Positions 27,244 to 38,199 of a stretch of DNA of 64,000 nucleotides are shown here, piece by piece. Position 1 is the stretch's first letter. Every line of letters begins with the position of its first letter. Source of the DNA: Symbiodinium microadriaticum (taxonomy: Eukaryota > Sar > Dinophyceae > Suessiales > Symbiodiniaceae). The notes under the pieces were generated by a model that did no database searches, had not been told where the DNA came from, and worked only from the letters and a program-made list of their open reading frames with translations. The stretch covers positions 751,063-815,062 of the forward strand of contig LSRX01000062.1 of NCBI GenBank assembly GCA_001939145.1, given 5' to 3'. Made by a program: the position numbers and the translations under genes.

Positions 27244-30200
27244 ATGGCAGCTTGTGTTGCGAGCCGCCGCAGGCCACAAGGTGCAGGCATACAACGGCGA
27301 TGCCCTTTTTTCCGACAGGTTCTTTTTGCAGTCTTAAGTGGTTTGGGTTTGCCAGGTTCCCTAGCATGCCAACATGTTCCGCCTTTGCCAATACCCCTTC
27401 TTGCTGCTCTGGCTTTCATGCCTGGCGGGGCGCACGGCATGGCGCGACCAGAAAGTGAAGTAGGACACATAAGACACCCGGACCCACTAAGACCGCATGA
27501 AAGACCTGTTACGCAGCTCGTTCACCATATTGGGCCTTCCCTGTGTTGGCCACGTGCCTGGCACCTAAATGCGCAAGGCCTTGCCGATGTTGCATCAAGG
27601 ATCAAGGCCTTCGATGAGGCTAGGAACCCTGGTACATCCCGCGATGCCCAAGGTAACCCAGTTCGATGGTTGGGGGCCATCGTTTTCACTCCTAATGTGC
27701 AGCCAGTATCAGTCGCTCTGCGCGAGCAGGTCCCGGCTAGCTTGCAATATTATTTGGATGTCATCATAGATGCTGCCCCGGGGGTTGATCCACTCATTTA
27801 TAATAGGTGTGTCCCCACAGTGCCCCAGCGTTTCTGCAGCGGAGAATCCGACTACGGTACCTTTCTCCGTTTCCCGCGCTTCATCCAAGAGCAGCCAGGA
27901 CCAGCACTTTTTGCGGTGATTCTGGACCTTTCTAGGGTCGGGGGAGCGTATTTTGCATGTATGCTTCCAAGCCCTCTGCCATATGATGACTTGATCCAGT
28001 ACATATACCCGCAAATGTGTGGTGATGAAGACTATCCTAGGATCTTCGTAGGGCATTCACCTGAGCCCCACGACCCGCGTCTTCCCATAGACCTGTTTGA
28101 TGGCGCAGTTCTGCTTGCCTGCAGGCCAGTATATGTTTGGGGCCCAACGCCCAGTGCTATGACACTTATCGACCACCCGGAGACATGGGGGCCAGTACAC
28201 CACCTGCCTAACCTATGTTCGGGCACTGGCATTTTGGTGCAATACCGGCATGAGCAGTTCTTCTTGCCGCCGCATCATCACTCCGGCCGCACAGCGGTTG
28301 AGGCGGCCATAGAAGCCTCCCGTGTTGACGAGAGACATCCGACCACCTGTGTTTTCACAACACCAGGCCTGGAGCTGCAAGGACACGCGTGTACACACCT
28401 GATGGCCATTGTTGACCTCCCGGCTAGTCAGCTGGACGGCCGCAGCGCCAGCCGTAGACGCGACGTCTTTATACTTTGTGACTTTCGAGCGTTAGGGGCC
28501 AGGGTGTGGCTGTATAACAGCAATGTTCATCGTTTCCATCTGCCATCTTTGGCCGCCCACTTTGGTGTGCGGATACCTAAACGATCCCGCCTGACTGTGC
28601 TCGAAGGGCAGATGTTTGACGATGATGTGGTCGTCGAAGGTCACGCCGTGCTAACTTTCATCCCGGCTTTTGATCAGGGCCAAGGTGAATGTTCCGAAGG
28701 GGAATCAGATGGCCCTCCCCCTCCTGGCAGGCATGGCCCTGACGACGAAGGTGACGAAGTTGATGATGATAGCGCCGCGGGTCCCTCGTCTGACCAAGGT
28801 CAGCATACTGCGGCTCGTTCGTTTAGGTCACGCAGCCCCCACCAAAGGAGTCGACCCCGCCCATGGGAGGGGTATACAGGTGTGCATGATAGTTGCGAAG
28901 CCGTTGCGAAGGTTGTTGCCCAGCTTGGTCCTCGGTGGCACTGGAATTCTCTCCCATTTCATCTTGAGGCGGTTGTGTTCCACTGGCCCCTCGCCTCATG
29001 GAAATGGCCGCCCAGTTGTCAGGGAGCCTGCTATAAAGGACCTGTCGCCGGCCCACACCGGACCTTCGCTTTTGATGCCCGGCATCGGCGGACCTTTGCC
29101 ATGCATGATGGCAATTTTGGTGTAGGTGCGGGCGGGCTAGACCCAGTAGGGGAGCCGGCCGTTGCTGTTGTCGAAGAAGATGATGATGCGTTCTTACCGA
29201 ATATTATTCAGTGCCTGGTTTTCACACCATCGTACATACCCGACATTCTTGAAGTCAATCTCTCGATTCCATGCGGGGTAGACTGGGCGCTGGAAATTTT
29301 CGATCAAAATCGCGATGCGAGCCAGGCTGAATGTTTTGACAAACTCATCCAGGTTATGCCCCAGCCGGACAGACGACGTGCGATATGTGTCGCGGAACCA
29401 TCCTGGGCTACCACGCAAGCCACTGTGTTGTGCAACTGCGTATCTTTGCGGCGAGGCATTTTCGCTGCTAGCGTGCCCAGAAGAACACACAGAGGCGTGC
29501 TTTGTGTTGCAGCTGGTTTAGATCCCGAAAGTCCTTGGTCTTTGTTTGTGCACGGACTCGTCCACCCTATCTCTGCCGATGAGTGGGTAGAGCTCCGATC
29601 GGGTTGCCTTGTTTGCTTCACTGAAGCAGGGCAAGGCACCCCCCCTACATGGGACCTGGGTGACATGCTCCAAGACACCATCGGTTGGGATGCAGAAGCT
29701 GATATTCCGGAGGCACAGGACGCAGCGGTCACCCGTTTTTTCGTTCTAACAGACCGAGCACCGGCTGTTTTCGGTGTGGGTGAGCATCATCAGCCGCAGG
29801 TCCGGGCTGGAATAGCTGATACCATTGGCCGTGCTGCTCATCTCATAACCATCAAACCTACTGAGCCGAGAATTGTTGACCTAGCGCACTTCGGATGTAC
29901 CATGCATGCCGTAGTAGTCGCGACGGAGGCACTCCAACCCATCCCTTGTCCTCCCGCCAGACATTTTGAGACACGTCGTGTTCTCGTCTTAGACTGCCGG
30001 GCCGTTTTGCAAGGATTCAAGTGGCTTCTTGCTAAAGACGGCGTGACGGACCTCCAGGATCTAGCCAATCTTTTTGCGGATTCCTGCCCACCGGATCGCT
30101 TGTTTGGAGTTAAAGGAGCTGATGTTAGTCATGGGTTCATTCATTTTAGTCACGGCCAGGTCATCAAAGTTGATTTTGTCCTGCCTGCGGATAGCGCCAG

Positions 30201-33054
30201 TCATAGTCAATGCAGCTCCGGCAGTGAAGACGATGGGACCTCCGCCGATGATGGCAGTTCAGACCGACGGGGAAACAAGGGGCGTAGTATAAGCCCGACA
30301 GCACCCTCAACGCCACCCCATACATCTGGCTGTGACTCAGTGCAGATTGAAGGTGGAGGTCACAATCCAGGGCGCCAAGCTACTTTGGGAATGATCTGTG
30401 CAATGCACCAGGGGCAGGTCCGGCTACGTGTAGACCAATCTTGCACTCACTTGAATCCCTGGCCTGGATTCGTGCAGGCTGTTGCTCTCTGTCGGGGCAC
30501 CCCATATATCTCTGCAAATATCCCCGCCCTAACAGGGCGTGTGTGCAAGCTCCTCCAAGAGCCAGTCCCAAGCGATGAGCACTCCAGCATAACGCTTGCG
30601 GCGCTCCGCTCTGTTACGAGGCGTTTGGGTCATCCATGGCGTTATGCACCAGGCGACTTTACGCCGGACACGGCACATGATGCTTCTGAAGATGACGAGG
30701 GAGTTGCTGGCGTAGATGCAACCTTTCGAGCGCACTTTGTTGTAGCGGTTCCTGGATATGTCTTGGAGAAAGTATGTGTCGAGATAGTCGTGCCGGCCAC
30801 GCCTCAGGAGGTCTACCAGTGGGTGCAACATGCTAGAAACCACGAGACGTCCTCCCTATTCCCTGACCTTGTTGCAGTTCGGCCACAGCCATGCCCAGGT
30901 ACAGGTGTGCTTATAGGATGTGCAGAGTGGGACATAGATAGCCGCATTGTCTGTATCGACACTACTGCCATTGACCATCGTATTTTTGCGGTTAAGGCAC
31001 CAGCCTACGCAAATAGCGCGCAGCTCATTGCACTGGCCCAGCTCCCACACAACGCTGGCTTTGCCGTTCTTGCCGGTGGTGACCAGCAACCGCTTCCTGA
31101 CGCCACGGTGATCCACATAGCGCGAGGAGACCTTTTTACGTTTGTCCCCGAAGATCACGCTCCGAGGGACTACCATACCTTCGAACAGGCCCTGCTTTTT
31201 CAGTCAGCCTGGAATAGGGTAAGTACGGTCCCCGAAGCACCCGTCACAAATGCATACTGCCTGGTGCACGGTATAGATACCGTTCTCCATACATACGATG
31301 ATGACTTTCCAATGACCTACCGAGAACAGATGGCACGGTGTGTCGGTATCTCCTCCAGTCGGCTTCGTTTCGCACCAGCCCGACCTGGTGTTGAAGACTG
31401 TGCTATTGACGGTATACCCTGCCGTGCTGTCGTCGTAGTCTCGGAGGCAGTCCACCCTAGTGAAACAGGGCCAGCCATGGCTTTACTGGATGCCAGGCCT
31501 TTAGGTATGGGTTTTTTCGCTGTCCGTGCTGATTCCGGGGCTTGGAATCCAGACTCTATCCAGCGTAGTGTGCTATTTACACCACCTCAAGGGTGGCGTT
31601 TCCGAGTGAGTGGCGACCAAGACGGTTTTTTAGGTGAGCGCGGTCGCAGCCCTGTGATAGCCATTGAGTTGGCATATGGAACCCTCGCGCGAGAGGATAT
31701 ACGTACGCCACCTCCTGGCACCGCACAAACTTCTGGAACCCAGCCCCAGTCAACCAGTGCCGTGGGACCAGGCATTTCTGGAGGAGATGGTAATACATCT
31801 TCTGTTACACATTTAGGCGCCGGACCCCCGTTGCATTCTGATGATCCGGAGGAAGACCCTGATGCAGGTCGAATTTCAGGCGGGCCGGGTCCATCAGGTG
31901 AAGGCCACCAACCAGCCGGACTTTTTGCCAATCGTTCGGTTCTAGTCCTGGGCCCCGGGTATTGTCCCGAGCATATACAGGTTCGTTTGAGCCTAGCATG
32001 CACTGAGAACGAAGCCCTACGTCTGGTTGGTAACGGCCGTGCGCCGGAAGACAGGCGACGCCTTCCGCACTTGGTTTGGGGGTCTCCACAGCCATCTTTG
32101 GCATTTGCGGTTGCTGTTGCCGGCCCTGCATGGAGTTACTCAGGGACCTTGTGTATCATCGATTGCCGTGCCATTACAGGGCGTATTTTTGCGGTGCATA
32201 CCCCTGAGCGCGCGGACCGGGCAGGGCTTCTAGCCCTTGCCGGAGTACCGGATTTGGAAGGGCCAACTGTCTATGCAGGCTCACAGCCATGGCCGATCCC
32301 CGGTGATGTCTGGATAGATCTCCACCAGGGAGATCTCATCAGCATCCTGCCCAGTACGAGGCAACGTGGCCCGGTATATGATGTGCTGAGCTATCTGTCG
32401 ACACTGACTGTCGAAGACATAGATGCTGTTATGCCAAACCGTTACAGTGAAGCTGCATGGGTTTTGCACGACTCCGCCGGTTTCCGTTTCGAGGTCCGGA
32501 TCGGCCGGCGCGAAACTGTTCGTCAGGACATAGCAGGCATTATAAATGTCCCGGGCCAGGAACTGATCATCAGGCCGGCGACCCCAGCTATTACCGATAT
32601 CGCCTTTCGTGGTGCGCTGTGCCGAAATCTCCTTGTAGCGCGCAGGTTACCTGGAGGGGCGGCAGCTGCCCCCCGCGACCCCATCGTCATCCTGGATCTG
32701 CGGCCCATTCTCCTGGATTTTGCCTGGCGATCCTGTCCTGGGGGCAGACTCGTTATCGACGACATCAAGCGCGCTTATCAGGGCTGGTGCCCTCCAGGGT
32801 TCTCAATAGGCATCCTTAAGGGTGATGCCCTCGTACGTGCAGGCGTTGCGTACATCACGGACGGTGAGCCCTTAGCAATTCTCTGCCTGCCGGTTACCAG
32901 TGAAGATGTGGCATTGTCTGCCGATGGTGTTGTGCATCAATCGGGACCCGATGATGAAAGGCCTCACGCACCTGGGCCGCCCCCAGATCACCGTACATTT
33001 CAGGCAGGTCAAAGCTCAGCTTCTACTTGGAGGGTCGGGGCTGCTTATAACTAG
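27244..33054 (+). CDS. Giant retroelement protein, part 1: hydrophobic lead and four repeated modules
   Basis: The frame is open from 24,889 to 33,054, but codon sense only begins around 26.9-27.4 kb; I take the ATG at 27,244, with 27,439 as alternative. A hydrophobic stretch (FAVLSGLGLPGSLA, IPLLAALAFMPGGAHG) precedes the modules. Four homologous modules of about 330 residues lie at about 27,680-28,680, 29,200-30,200, 30,715-31,690 and 31,920-32,915. Each has a first half with (C/V)ID.RA...RIFAV..P and ending in GDL..F.P, and a second half with ILDLRP-type and W..G..-type motifs ending in a GxxI..F.P-like strand. Acidic Ser/Pro-rich linkers (DDEGDEVDDDSAAGPSS) separate them. No known family recognised. 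The last ten codons and stop belong to the inserted transposon. Confidence 0.6.
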   Translation: MAACVASRRRPQGAGIQRRCPFFRQVLFAVLSGLGLPGSLACQHVPPLPIPLLAALAFMPGGAHGMARPESEVGHIRHPDPLRPHERPVTQLVHHIGPSLCWPRAWHLNAQGLADVASRIKAFDEARNPGTSRDAQGNPVRWLGAIVFTPNVQPVSVALREQVPASLQYYLDVIIDAAPGVDPLIYNRCVPTVPQRFCSGESDYGTFLRFPRFIQEQPGPALFAVILDLSRVGGAYFACMLPSPLPYDDLIQYIYPQMCGDEDYPRIFVGHSPEPHDPRLPIDLFDGAVLLACRPVYVWGPTPSAMTLIDHPETWGPVHHLPNLCSGTGILVQYRHEQFFLPPHHHSGRTAVEAAIEASRVDERHPTTCVFTTPGLELQGHACTHLMAIVDLPASQLDGRSASRRRDVFILCDFRALGARVWLYNSNVHRFHLPSLAAHFGVRIPKRSRLTVLEGQMFDDDVVVEGHAVLTFIPAFDQGQGECSEGESDGPPPPGRHGPDDEGDEVDDDSAAGPSSDQGQHTAARSFRSRSPHQRSRPRPWEGYTGVHDSCEAVAKVVAQLGPRWHWNSLPFHLEAVVFHWPLASWKWPPSCQGACYKGPVAGPHRTFAFDARHRRTFAMHDGNFGVGAGGLDPVGEPAVAVVEEDDDAFLPNIIQCLVFTPSYIPDILEVNLSIPCGVDWALEIFDQNRDASQAECFDKLIQVMPQPDRRRAICVAEPSWATTQATVLCNCVSLRRGIFAASVPRRTHRGVLCVAAGLDPESPWSLFVHGLVHPISADEWVELRSGCLVCFTEAGQGTPPTWDLGDMLQDTIGWDAEADIPEAQDAAVTRFFVLTDRAPAVFGVGEHHQPQVRAGIADTIGRAAHLITIKPTEPRIVDLAHFGCTMHAVVVATEALQPIPCPPARHFETRRVLVLDCRAVLQGFKWLLAKDGVTDLQDLANLFADSCPPDRLFGVKGADVSHGFIHFSHGQVIKVDFVLPADSASHSQCSSGSEDDGTSADDGSSDRRGNKGRSISPTAPSTPPHTSGCDSVQIEGGGHNPGRQATLGMICAMHQGQVRLRVDQSCTHLNPWPGFVQAVALCRGTPYISANIPALTGRVCKLLQEPVPSDEHSSITLAALRSVTRRLGHPWRYAPGDFTPDTAHDASEDDEGVAGVDATFRAHFVVAVPGYVLEKVCVEIVVPATPQEVYQWVQHARNHETSSLFPDLVAVRPQPCPGTGVLIGCAEWDIDSRIVCIDTTAIDHRIFAVKAPAYANSAQLIALAQLPHNAGFAVLAGGDQQPLPDATVIHIARGDLFTFVPEDHAPRDYHTFEQALLFQSAWNRVSTVPEAPVTNAYCLVHGIDTVLHTYDDDFPMTYREQMARCVGISSSRLRFAPARPGVEDCAIDGIPCRAVVVVSEAVHPSETGPAMALLDARPLGMGFFAVRADSGAWNPDSIQRSVLFTPPQGWRFRVSGDQDGFLGERGRSPVIAIELAYGTLAREDIRTPPPGTAQTSGTQPQSTSAVGPGISGGDGNTSSVTHLGAGPPLHSDDPEEDPDAGRISGGPGPSGEGHQPAGLFANRSVLVLGPGYCPEHIQVRLSLACTENEALRLVGNGRAPEDRRRLPHLVWGSPQPSLAFAVAVAGPAWSYSGTLCIIDCRAITGRIFAVHTPERADRAGLLALAGVPDLEGPTVYAGSQPWPIPGDVWIDLHQGDLISILPSTRQRGPVYDVLSYLSTLTVEDIDAVMPNRYSEAAWVLHDSAGFRFEVRIGRRETVRQDIAGIINVPGQELIIRPATPAITDIAFRGALCRNLLVARRLPGGAAAAPRDPIVILDLRPILLDFAWRSCPGGRLVIDDIKRAYQGWCPPGFSIGILKGDALVRAGVAYITDGEPLAILCLPVTSEDVALSADGVVHQSGPDDERPHAPGPPPDHRTFQAGQSSASTWRVGAAYN
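27680..28680 (+). other. Repeated module 1
   Basis: From IVFTPNVQPVSVALREQVPA to the strand ending LTFIPAF. Contains FAVILDLSRVGGAYFACMLP and DVFILCDFRALGARVWLYN, the two signature halves. Followed by an acidic linker and an Arg/Ser stretch. Confidence 0.55.
29200..30200 (+). other. Repeated module 2
   Basis: From CLVFTPSYIPDILEVNLSIP to VIKVDFVLP. Contains RRGIFAASVPRRTHRGVL and VLVLDCRAVLQGFKWLLA, aligned with the same parts of the other modules. Confidence 0.55.
30715..31690 (+). other. Repeated module 3
   Basis: From FRAHFVVAVPGYVLEKVCVE to VIAIEL. Contains IVCIDTTAIDHRIFAVKAPA, RGDLFTFVPEDHAP and LLDARPLGMGFFAVRA. Confidence 0.6.
31920..32915 (+). other. Repeated module 4
   Basis: From SVLVLGPGYCPEHIQVRLSL to LAILCLPV. 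Contains LCIIDCRAITGRIFAVHTPE, QGDLISILPS and IVILDLRPILLDFAWRS. Closest by eye to module 3. Confidence 0.6.
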
Positions 33055-33055
33055 T

Positions 33056-33240
33056 TAGGCCGCTTGGTAATTGGTTAGGGGTGCATTTATAACTGGATAG
33101 CCAACATAGGCTATGTGGACTTAGCACACTTAGTTTGCGACCAGTTAGCTCACTTAGCTATGTTGGTTTAAGCCACTTAGGCTAAGTAGGCTAAGTGGGT
33201 TAGGGGTGACTTGGCTAAGTGGCTTAAGTGGAATATATCT
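33056..33240. repeat. Left subterminal repeats of the transposon
   Basis: Several copies of CACTTAG/GGCTAAGTGG in both orientations. Mirrored at about 40,955-41,110. In CACTA-type elements such subterminal motifs bind the transposase (family knowledge). Confidence 0.7.
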
Positions 33241-33764
33241 GATTTAGCCAACCCCTCGCTTATTAAAAAAAGTGTGCCTTTCCAAGTCTGGCCTGCTCCG
33301 GGACAGCTGCGGCTGCCTGCCGAGGGACGAGCTGTTCAAGTAAAAAAACTATGTTGTGCTTTCTTCGCTTGCTGGTAGAATGCTACACGGAGTGCTTTGG
33401 CCATGTTAGTTTTCTTGAGATTTTGTAAATTTTACCACAAGCATGTTGCTACAGAATTTGCTGGTTGCTTGGTACGAAGGTCGAGCGTGCTTTATAAGTG
33501 CTGCGTTTTCTTGCTTGCGGATATCCTATACAAGCCGGTCTGGAAGGTTTCAGCTGGTAAGGTCTTTCGGTCATGGGAGCCTAGAGTTGAATCCCCGCCT
33601 TGACGACCACGACACAAGTTTGCATACCCACCCAGGCTTAGGATTATGAACGACACCGATATTGGAACATAGATTTTGCTCAAAAACCTTAGAAGCTTCA
33701 CCAGCCCTATATACCCTATATAAGCCCCATATACACCCAGAACACCAGTACATGGACCGTAGTT

Positions 33765-35245
33765 TTACCGACAAGGGAGCACAGTCGCAAGCCCAGCTTT
33801 GGCCCTGAAGATGCAGGGCCCTATGATGCAAGATGTCTGAAGGAACATCGCTTGATCCTTCCTGATCCTCCACTGGTTGGGCCTCGTCGTGGGCTCGTAA
33901 AAAAACACACACGTCAAGAGCAAGTCTTCATACTTGCAGTGGAACAAAACCTCTGCCACCCCGTCCGGGTCGAACCTCACTAAGTCTCCAGTCCTGACGA
34001 GAGGCCACCTCTCGAGGCGAGCTCTTCCAGAAAAAAGCAAGCTCGGGCAGGCCGAAAGGCCGAAGTGCTGGCAAAACGCCTGCTGGAGGCCCTGGGTAGC
34101 GGGTTTGGGGGCATGAAGTCCTGCCGGTTCCTGGAGTGGTTGGTGATCGAGAGCCTCCCAGTGTGTCAGGACCATCTCCTGTAGCAGGTGGCCCTCCGTT
34201 CCTTCTCTGGAGTTGCTCTGCTGGTTTGCAAAGCGCTTGAGCTCTTTATGGCGCCTTTCGTGAACAAAACACGCGATGAGGCACCCATGCCTCCGCATTT
34301 GTTCCGGTAGATGCATCGCAAAGTGTGCCTTCGGCAGAAAGCTTGCCTCCGGATAAATGCTTTGGAAGGCCTGGAGGTGGGTTTGGATGGCCTCAGAGAG
34401 GTCCTGCGGGGCGACTTCAGCCGTGGAGGTCTTCTGCAGCAGGTCCAGACAGTGGCAGAGCTTGAGGAAACAGTCGATGCCACCATCCGCATTGTTGGTG
34501 AGGTCCATGTTGCTGCGAAGCTCAAGCAGGAGCTGCCTCAACACCGGATAGGCGCCCAGGGCCTCCGATGCTGAGCTTTTGAAGTCAGCATCTGCTGACT
34601 TCTTCGCTAAGACGTCACGGGCCCCGGAACCCTTGTCGCCTAGGAAAGAGGGCCAAGTGAACTCCTGGAAGGCACCGTGCAAGGCGTCCGCTTTCACTCC
34701 TTCTTGCGTTAGCAAGCCTAGCAACAGGTTCGTCTCGCTGTGAAACAAGCCCGCGACGAGGTAGCAGTGCATCCAATCAAAGCAAGTCGCTGAGATTGGC
34801 CGAAGATGCTGCCGTACGGGCCCGGACATCAGTGCCCCTTGCGGGCAGTGATTGAAGCCGACGTGTGTTTGCAACGAGTCGAACTCAGCTTTGGTGCACC
34901 CTGCCTTCCGTGCAGCCAGTTGGTCCAGCAACTGATAGACTGTGGTATCCGTGTGCCGGAGGAACCTGCTGGGATCGGTGCATGTGTGGAGAACGGTGTT
35001 CGGATGTAGCGGATTCGGTGCGTACCGCTTCTGGATGCAATTTCTGCAGAACATGCACGGGAGCTTGCCTCCAGCTCCTTTGCACTCGTACATGTGCTTC
35101 AGTGCTGACTCATCAGCAACGACCATGGAGAGGTCGCAGCACAGCATCGTGGGCATGTCTGCCGTGGAGGGCATAGAAAGCCCGAGAGCGAAGTTCCCCG
35201 TGCTTGCGAAGAAGCCTGTGTTGTACTTACTCACCTATCCAAACC
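33765..35245 (-). CDS. Transposase of the 8.29 kb element, C-terminal exon
   Basis: About 490 residues from the acceptor side (GGATAG near 35,246) to the stop at 33,765. Contains VVADESALKHMYECKGAGGK with PCMFCRNC (a Cys-rich zinc-type site), CFDWMHCYLVAGLFHS (a D-x-M-H signature as in CACTA/Tnp2-type transposases) and a late CLIACFVHERRHKELKRFAN block comparable to their conserved C-terminal E-R region. Assignment to a Tnp2/CACTA-like group is family-level inference; TA flanks rather than 3 b are unusual for that group. Appears intact. Confidence 0.6.
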
Positions 35246-35339
35246 AAATACCTATATGAAATAAAATATATAAACATAGTATATAAAGATATGTCAAACC
35301 ACATACGAGGAAAATGACAACGAACTACAAAAGGAACCC

Positions 35340-35932
35340 ACCCGACACAGTCTGATTCCAAGTGTAGCGGAGAATCTCAAGATGCATTCCTTGGTGACCT
35401 GGCTTAGTCCATCCACGAGCTCGCTCACGGTCGCTGTGCGAACCGTGGTCAGCAAGAACCAGCCGTCCTCGGACGACAAAGCCTTCGGGCCCATCTGTTT
35501 CAGGGCCCAGTAGAACGTCTGGAGGCGACGTTTGTTGCTGCTTTTCAGCTGGTTTCCTGGCGAAACCTCGTCTGAGTAGAGGACGATGGACCACTTCGAA
35601 GTCATGCTGCAGGCATGCTGCTCGAGAGCACTCGCAAAGTGCTCGCGAAAGCGATCACATCCAGTCAGGGTCTGCCATAAGGAGGCAGCCGGGCAGAGAT
35701 ACTTGATGGAGACCTCTGTCCCATCAACTTTCTGCATGCTCCATTCTTTGATCAGTGGACCATATGGTGTATCCACTCGAACCGCTTTCTGACGTGCTCT
35801 CTTGATGGCAGACTTGGAAGTGCCTTCAGGCAACTTGTCTACTGCCTTGATATCCTTCAAAATCTGAGCCAACCCATTCTGTGAAACATACGATCTCCTC
35901 CCCACTCTAGAAAGGTCCAAGGTGGAAGACAT
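35340..35932 (-). CDS. Transposase of the 8.29 kb element, N-terminal exon
   Basis: Starts at MSSTLDLSRVGRRSYVSQNG (ATG at 35,932-35,930; an upstream in-frame extension to 36,040 is less likely). Continues LAQILKDIKAVDKLPEGTSK and later WSIVLYSDEVSPGNQLKSSN with YWALKQMGPKALSSEDGWFL; the D in LYSDE is a candidate catalytic residue. A donor GTGGGTT lies near 35,335 and the intron to 35,246 is AT-rich. Confidence 0.6.
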
Positions 35933-36160
35933 CGAGCGAGCCGAGCCCTGCCCAATGCTCAGAGCGAGCGATGCCCTGCTCCGAGATCTCAAATCCGTCG
36001 CATTCGCACGACCAAGTGCATGCTGCAAGCGGGAAAGCACTCAAGATAGATTTGTGTGGTCCAGATATATCTATATATGGTACAAACAAATGTGCTATGA
36101 TAACGGTCGCAATCCTGCACATTAGCTTTGTGACAGTTACAGACGATAGAGACACACATC

Positions 36161-36161
36161 N
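36161..36161. other. Undetermined base N, likely assembly join
   Basis: A single N. Immediately after it the sequence is the right half of a family F hairpin, whose left half is missing, followed by telomere-like repeats found nowhere else inside the transposon. Confidence 0.8.
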
Positions 36162-36850
36162 AATCCTAATAAGACTTGAGGTATATTCCTTAGTTAAGGG
36201 TTCTTGGAGTCCCTGGAAACCCAGGAACCCCTCTTGAACCCGACACTTCGCGTAAGCAGAGACGCCTCGAGGTAGAGAAACCGCATGAAGCCACGGCGGG
36301 CAAGCACCTGGCGCCAAGGATGGTGGTTCGGGGTTTAAGGTTTGCGGCCCAGAGTTTAAGATTTTAGGCCTTGGGGATTAGAGTTTGGGGTTTAGGATTT
36401 AGGTTTTGGGTTTAGCATTTGGGCTTTGGGGTTTCCTAGAACCCTAAACCCTATAAAACCCTAAACCCTAGACCCCAGAAGCGCAACAGACCCTAGCACA
36501 GCCGTAAGACTTGTAGTCCACAGCGCCCAAAAAGTCGCTAGGTACACATCACAAAGGATTTTGGATTAAGGGTGGGTTTGGGGTTTAGGATTTAGCGTTC
36601 GGATGAAGAATGGTTTCCCCGAGCATTCTAAATATAATTGTAATGTGTAATGGCACGTGGAGTTTCTAATTTGGGAAAGTAACACAACAGTGCCTGGGAC
36701 TATTTGGGGTTTGCAACGGCTGCGATCACATCCTTGTCGAGGGTGATGACACGTATGCAAACCTCGTCATCGCCTACGTATACCTTGACAAAACCCTAAA
36801 CCCTAGACCGTGGGTTTAGGGCGTGGAAAACCTCTCTTTACAGCAACAGG
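36162..36850. repeat. F half-hairpin and telomere-like repeats
   Basis: 36,162-36,222 is an F right arm (GGTATATTCCTTAGTTAAGG then TTGGAGTCCCTGG). TTTAGGG/CCCTAAA patches follow to about 36,820. No gene found here. Confidence 0.7.
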
Positions 36851-37162
36851 TATCACAAGTGACCAGAGGAGGTAGGCCATACGATAAGTTTGTTGAGGGA
36901 CTCCGATGTGGATTCTTCGTCTCGTAAGTGTTAGGGTTCAAGTAAATAGGGCTCTTGATGAACCAATCTCATGGCTAGCATCTGTATCCACGAAAGCAAG
37001 CAAGCCGATAGATGGAATGGCAAGTAGGAGTCTAGGCAAAACCCCAAACTCAACATCCCCAAGCCCCGGCAGCCTCTGTTCGAAGACTTGAAACGCCATG
37101 CACAATCTAATCTCACCCTGCAACCTAACTCCTATAACTTAACATCCATTCCTTTTACCGAA

Positions 37163-37370
37163 ACATAAACCTTATCTATCTATCTATCTATCTATCTGTC
37201 TATCTATCTGTCTATCGATCTATTTACCTATCTATCTCTATGTATATATAGATATATAGACACACACACATGCACATTTATATGAGTTGTGGATCTCTCT
37301 CTATCTGTATACATGCATATATATATATATACATATGTATATATATATAAGGTCTTCGCGAGCTCCGGGC
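37163..37370. repeat. TATC and TA microsatellites
   Basis: (TATC)n at 37,163-37,240 and TA-rich runs to 37,350, at the downstream end of the second transposon gene. Confidence 0.9.
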
Positions 37371-38132
37371 GATGGAGGATGAGGCTGTCTCCCTTCTCGA
37401 CACGAATGAAGTTTCGGATGAAGGGCAGCATGATTTTGCTGCTGTTAGCCTTCAACTGTTGCTTCTCCCAACCCTTCGGACCCCAAATCTCGCAATTGCA
37501 TTCGTCCCTGTCGGTACAAACTCGCATGGCCCAAGTCGGGTTGATGAACCCTGCCGATCCGTCTTTGGGAAGCTGTGTTGTTGGAATCAAGTACAGCAGG
37601 TCATCTACACCGGAGGCCTTGATGGATCCCAACTGCACCGCTCCCCCAGGAGCCTTGGAACTGGCTGCTCGCACATCCAAGCGGGTGCTTGCCACGGGCA
37701 TTCGCAAAGCCTGTGCTGCAAAAGGTTTCTTGACCTGAACATCCCTCGAGGGCTTCACGAAGATCTCCAAGGATTTCTCCTGCTTCACGAACTCATCGTA
37801 CTGGACCTGCAAGGCGATCGTCACCTGTGCCTTCACAACCGTCGCGAGAAAATCAGCCGAGGCATGCGGTGACGACAACCACCAATCGGGGAGAGTTTGG
37901 GGCTCCTGTTTCGGGGTGTGCTTCTTCCACTTGTTTTCAACGAAACTCTCGGCAGAGACTGTGCACACACCAGACGACATCTGAAGCTCCACAGTGTCCG
38001 GGCTGATTGACAGGATCTTCCCCTGGGCATCGTCCGCTTTACGGACCACCTCCATTCCCACGGCGAACCCCATGTCAATGACCCTGGCATTGTTGACAAG
38101 CTTCCCCGCACCATCGTACAGTCGCAGAGCCC
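37352..38132 (-). CDS. Second transposon gene, exon 3
   Basis: Acceptor GTGCTTTTCAG (minus strand). Reads ALRLYDGAGKLVNNARVIDM, GFAVGMEVVRKADDAQGKIL, then later VQYDEFVKQEKSLEIFVKPS and DECNCEIWGPKGWEKQQLKA to HRPELAKT, where it runs into a microsatellite. The end is therefore uncertain; either a further exon is missing or the tail is truncated. Confidence 0.55.
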
Positions 38133-38199
38133 TGAAAAGCACGAGAGGCACCAACAAGGAAAGCTATATATGGATATGCACAGAAACAAAACATCAGTC

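Noticed and set aside
37228-37350. C-terminal Tyr/Ile-rich tail of the second transposon gene
   Set aside because: It is a translation of TA and TATC microsatellite; the true end of the gene is unknown.
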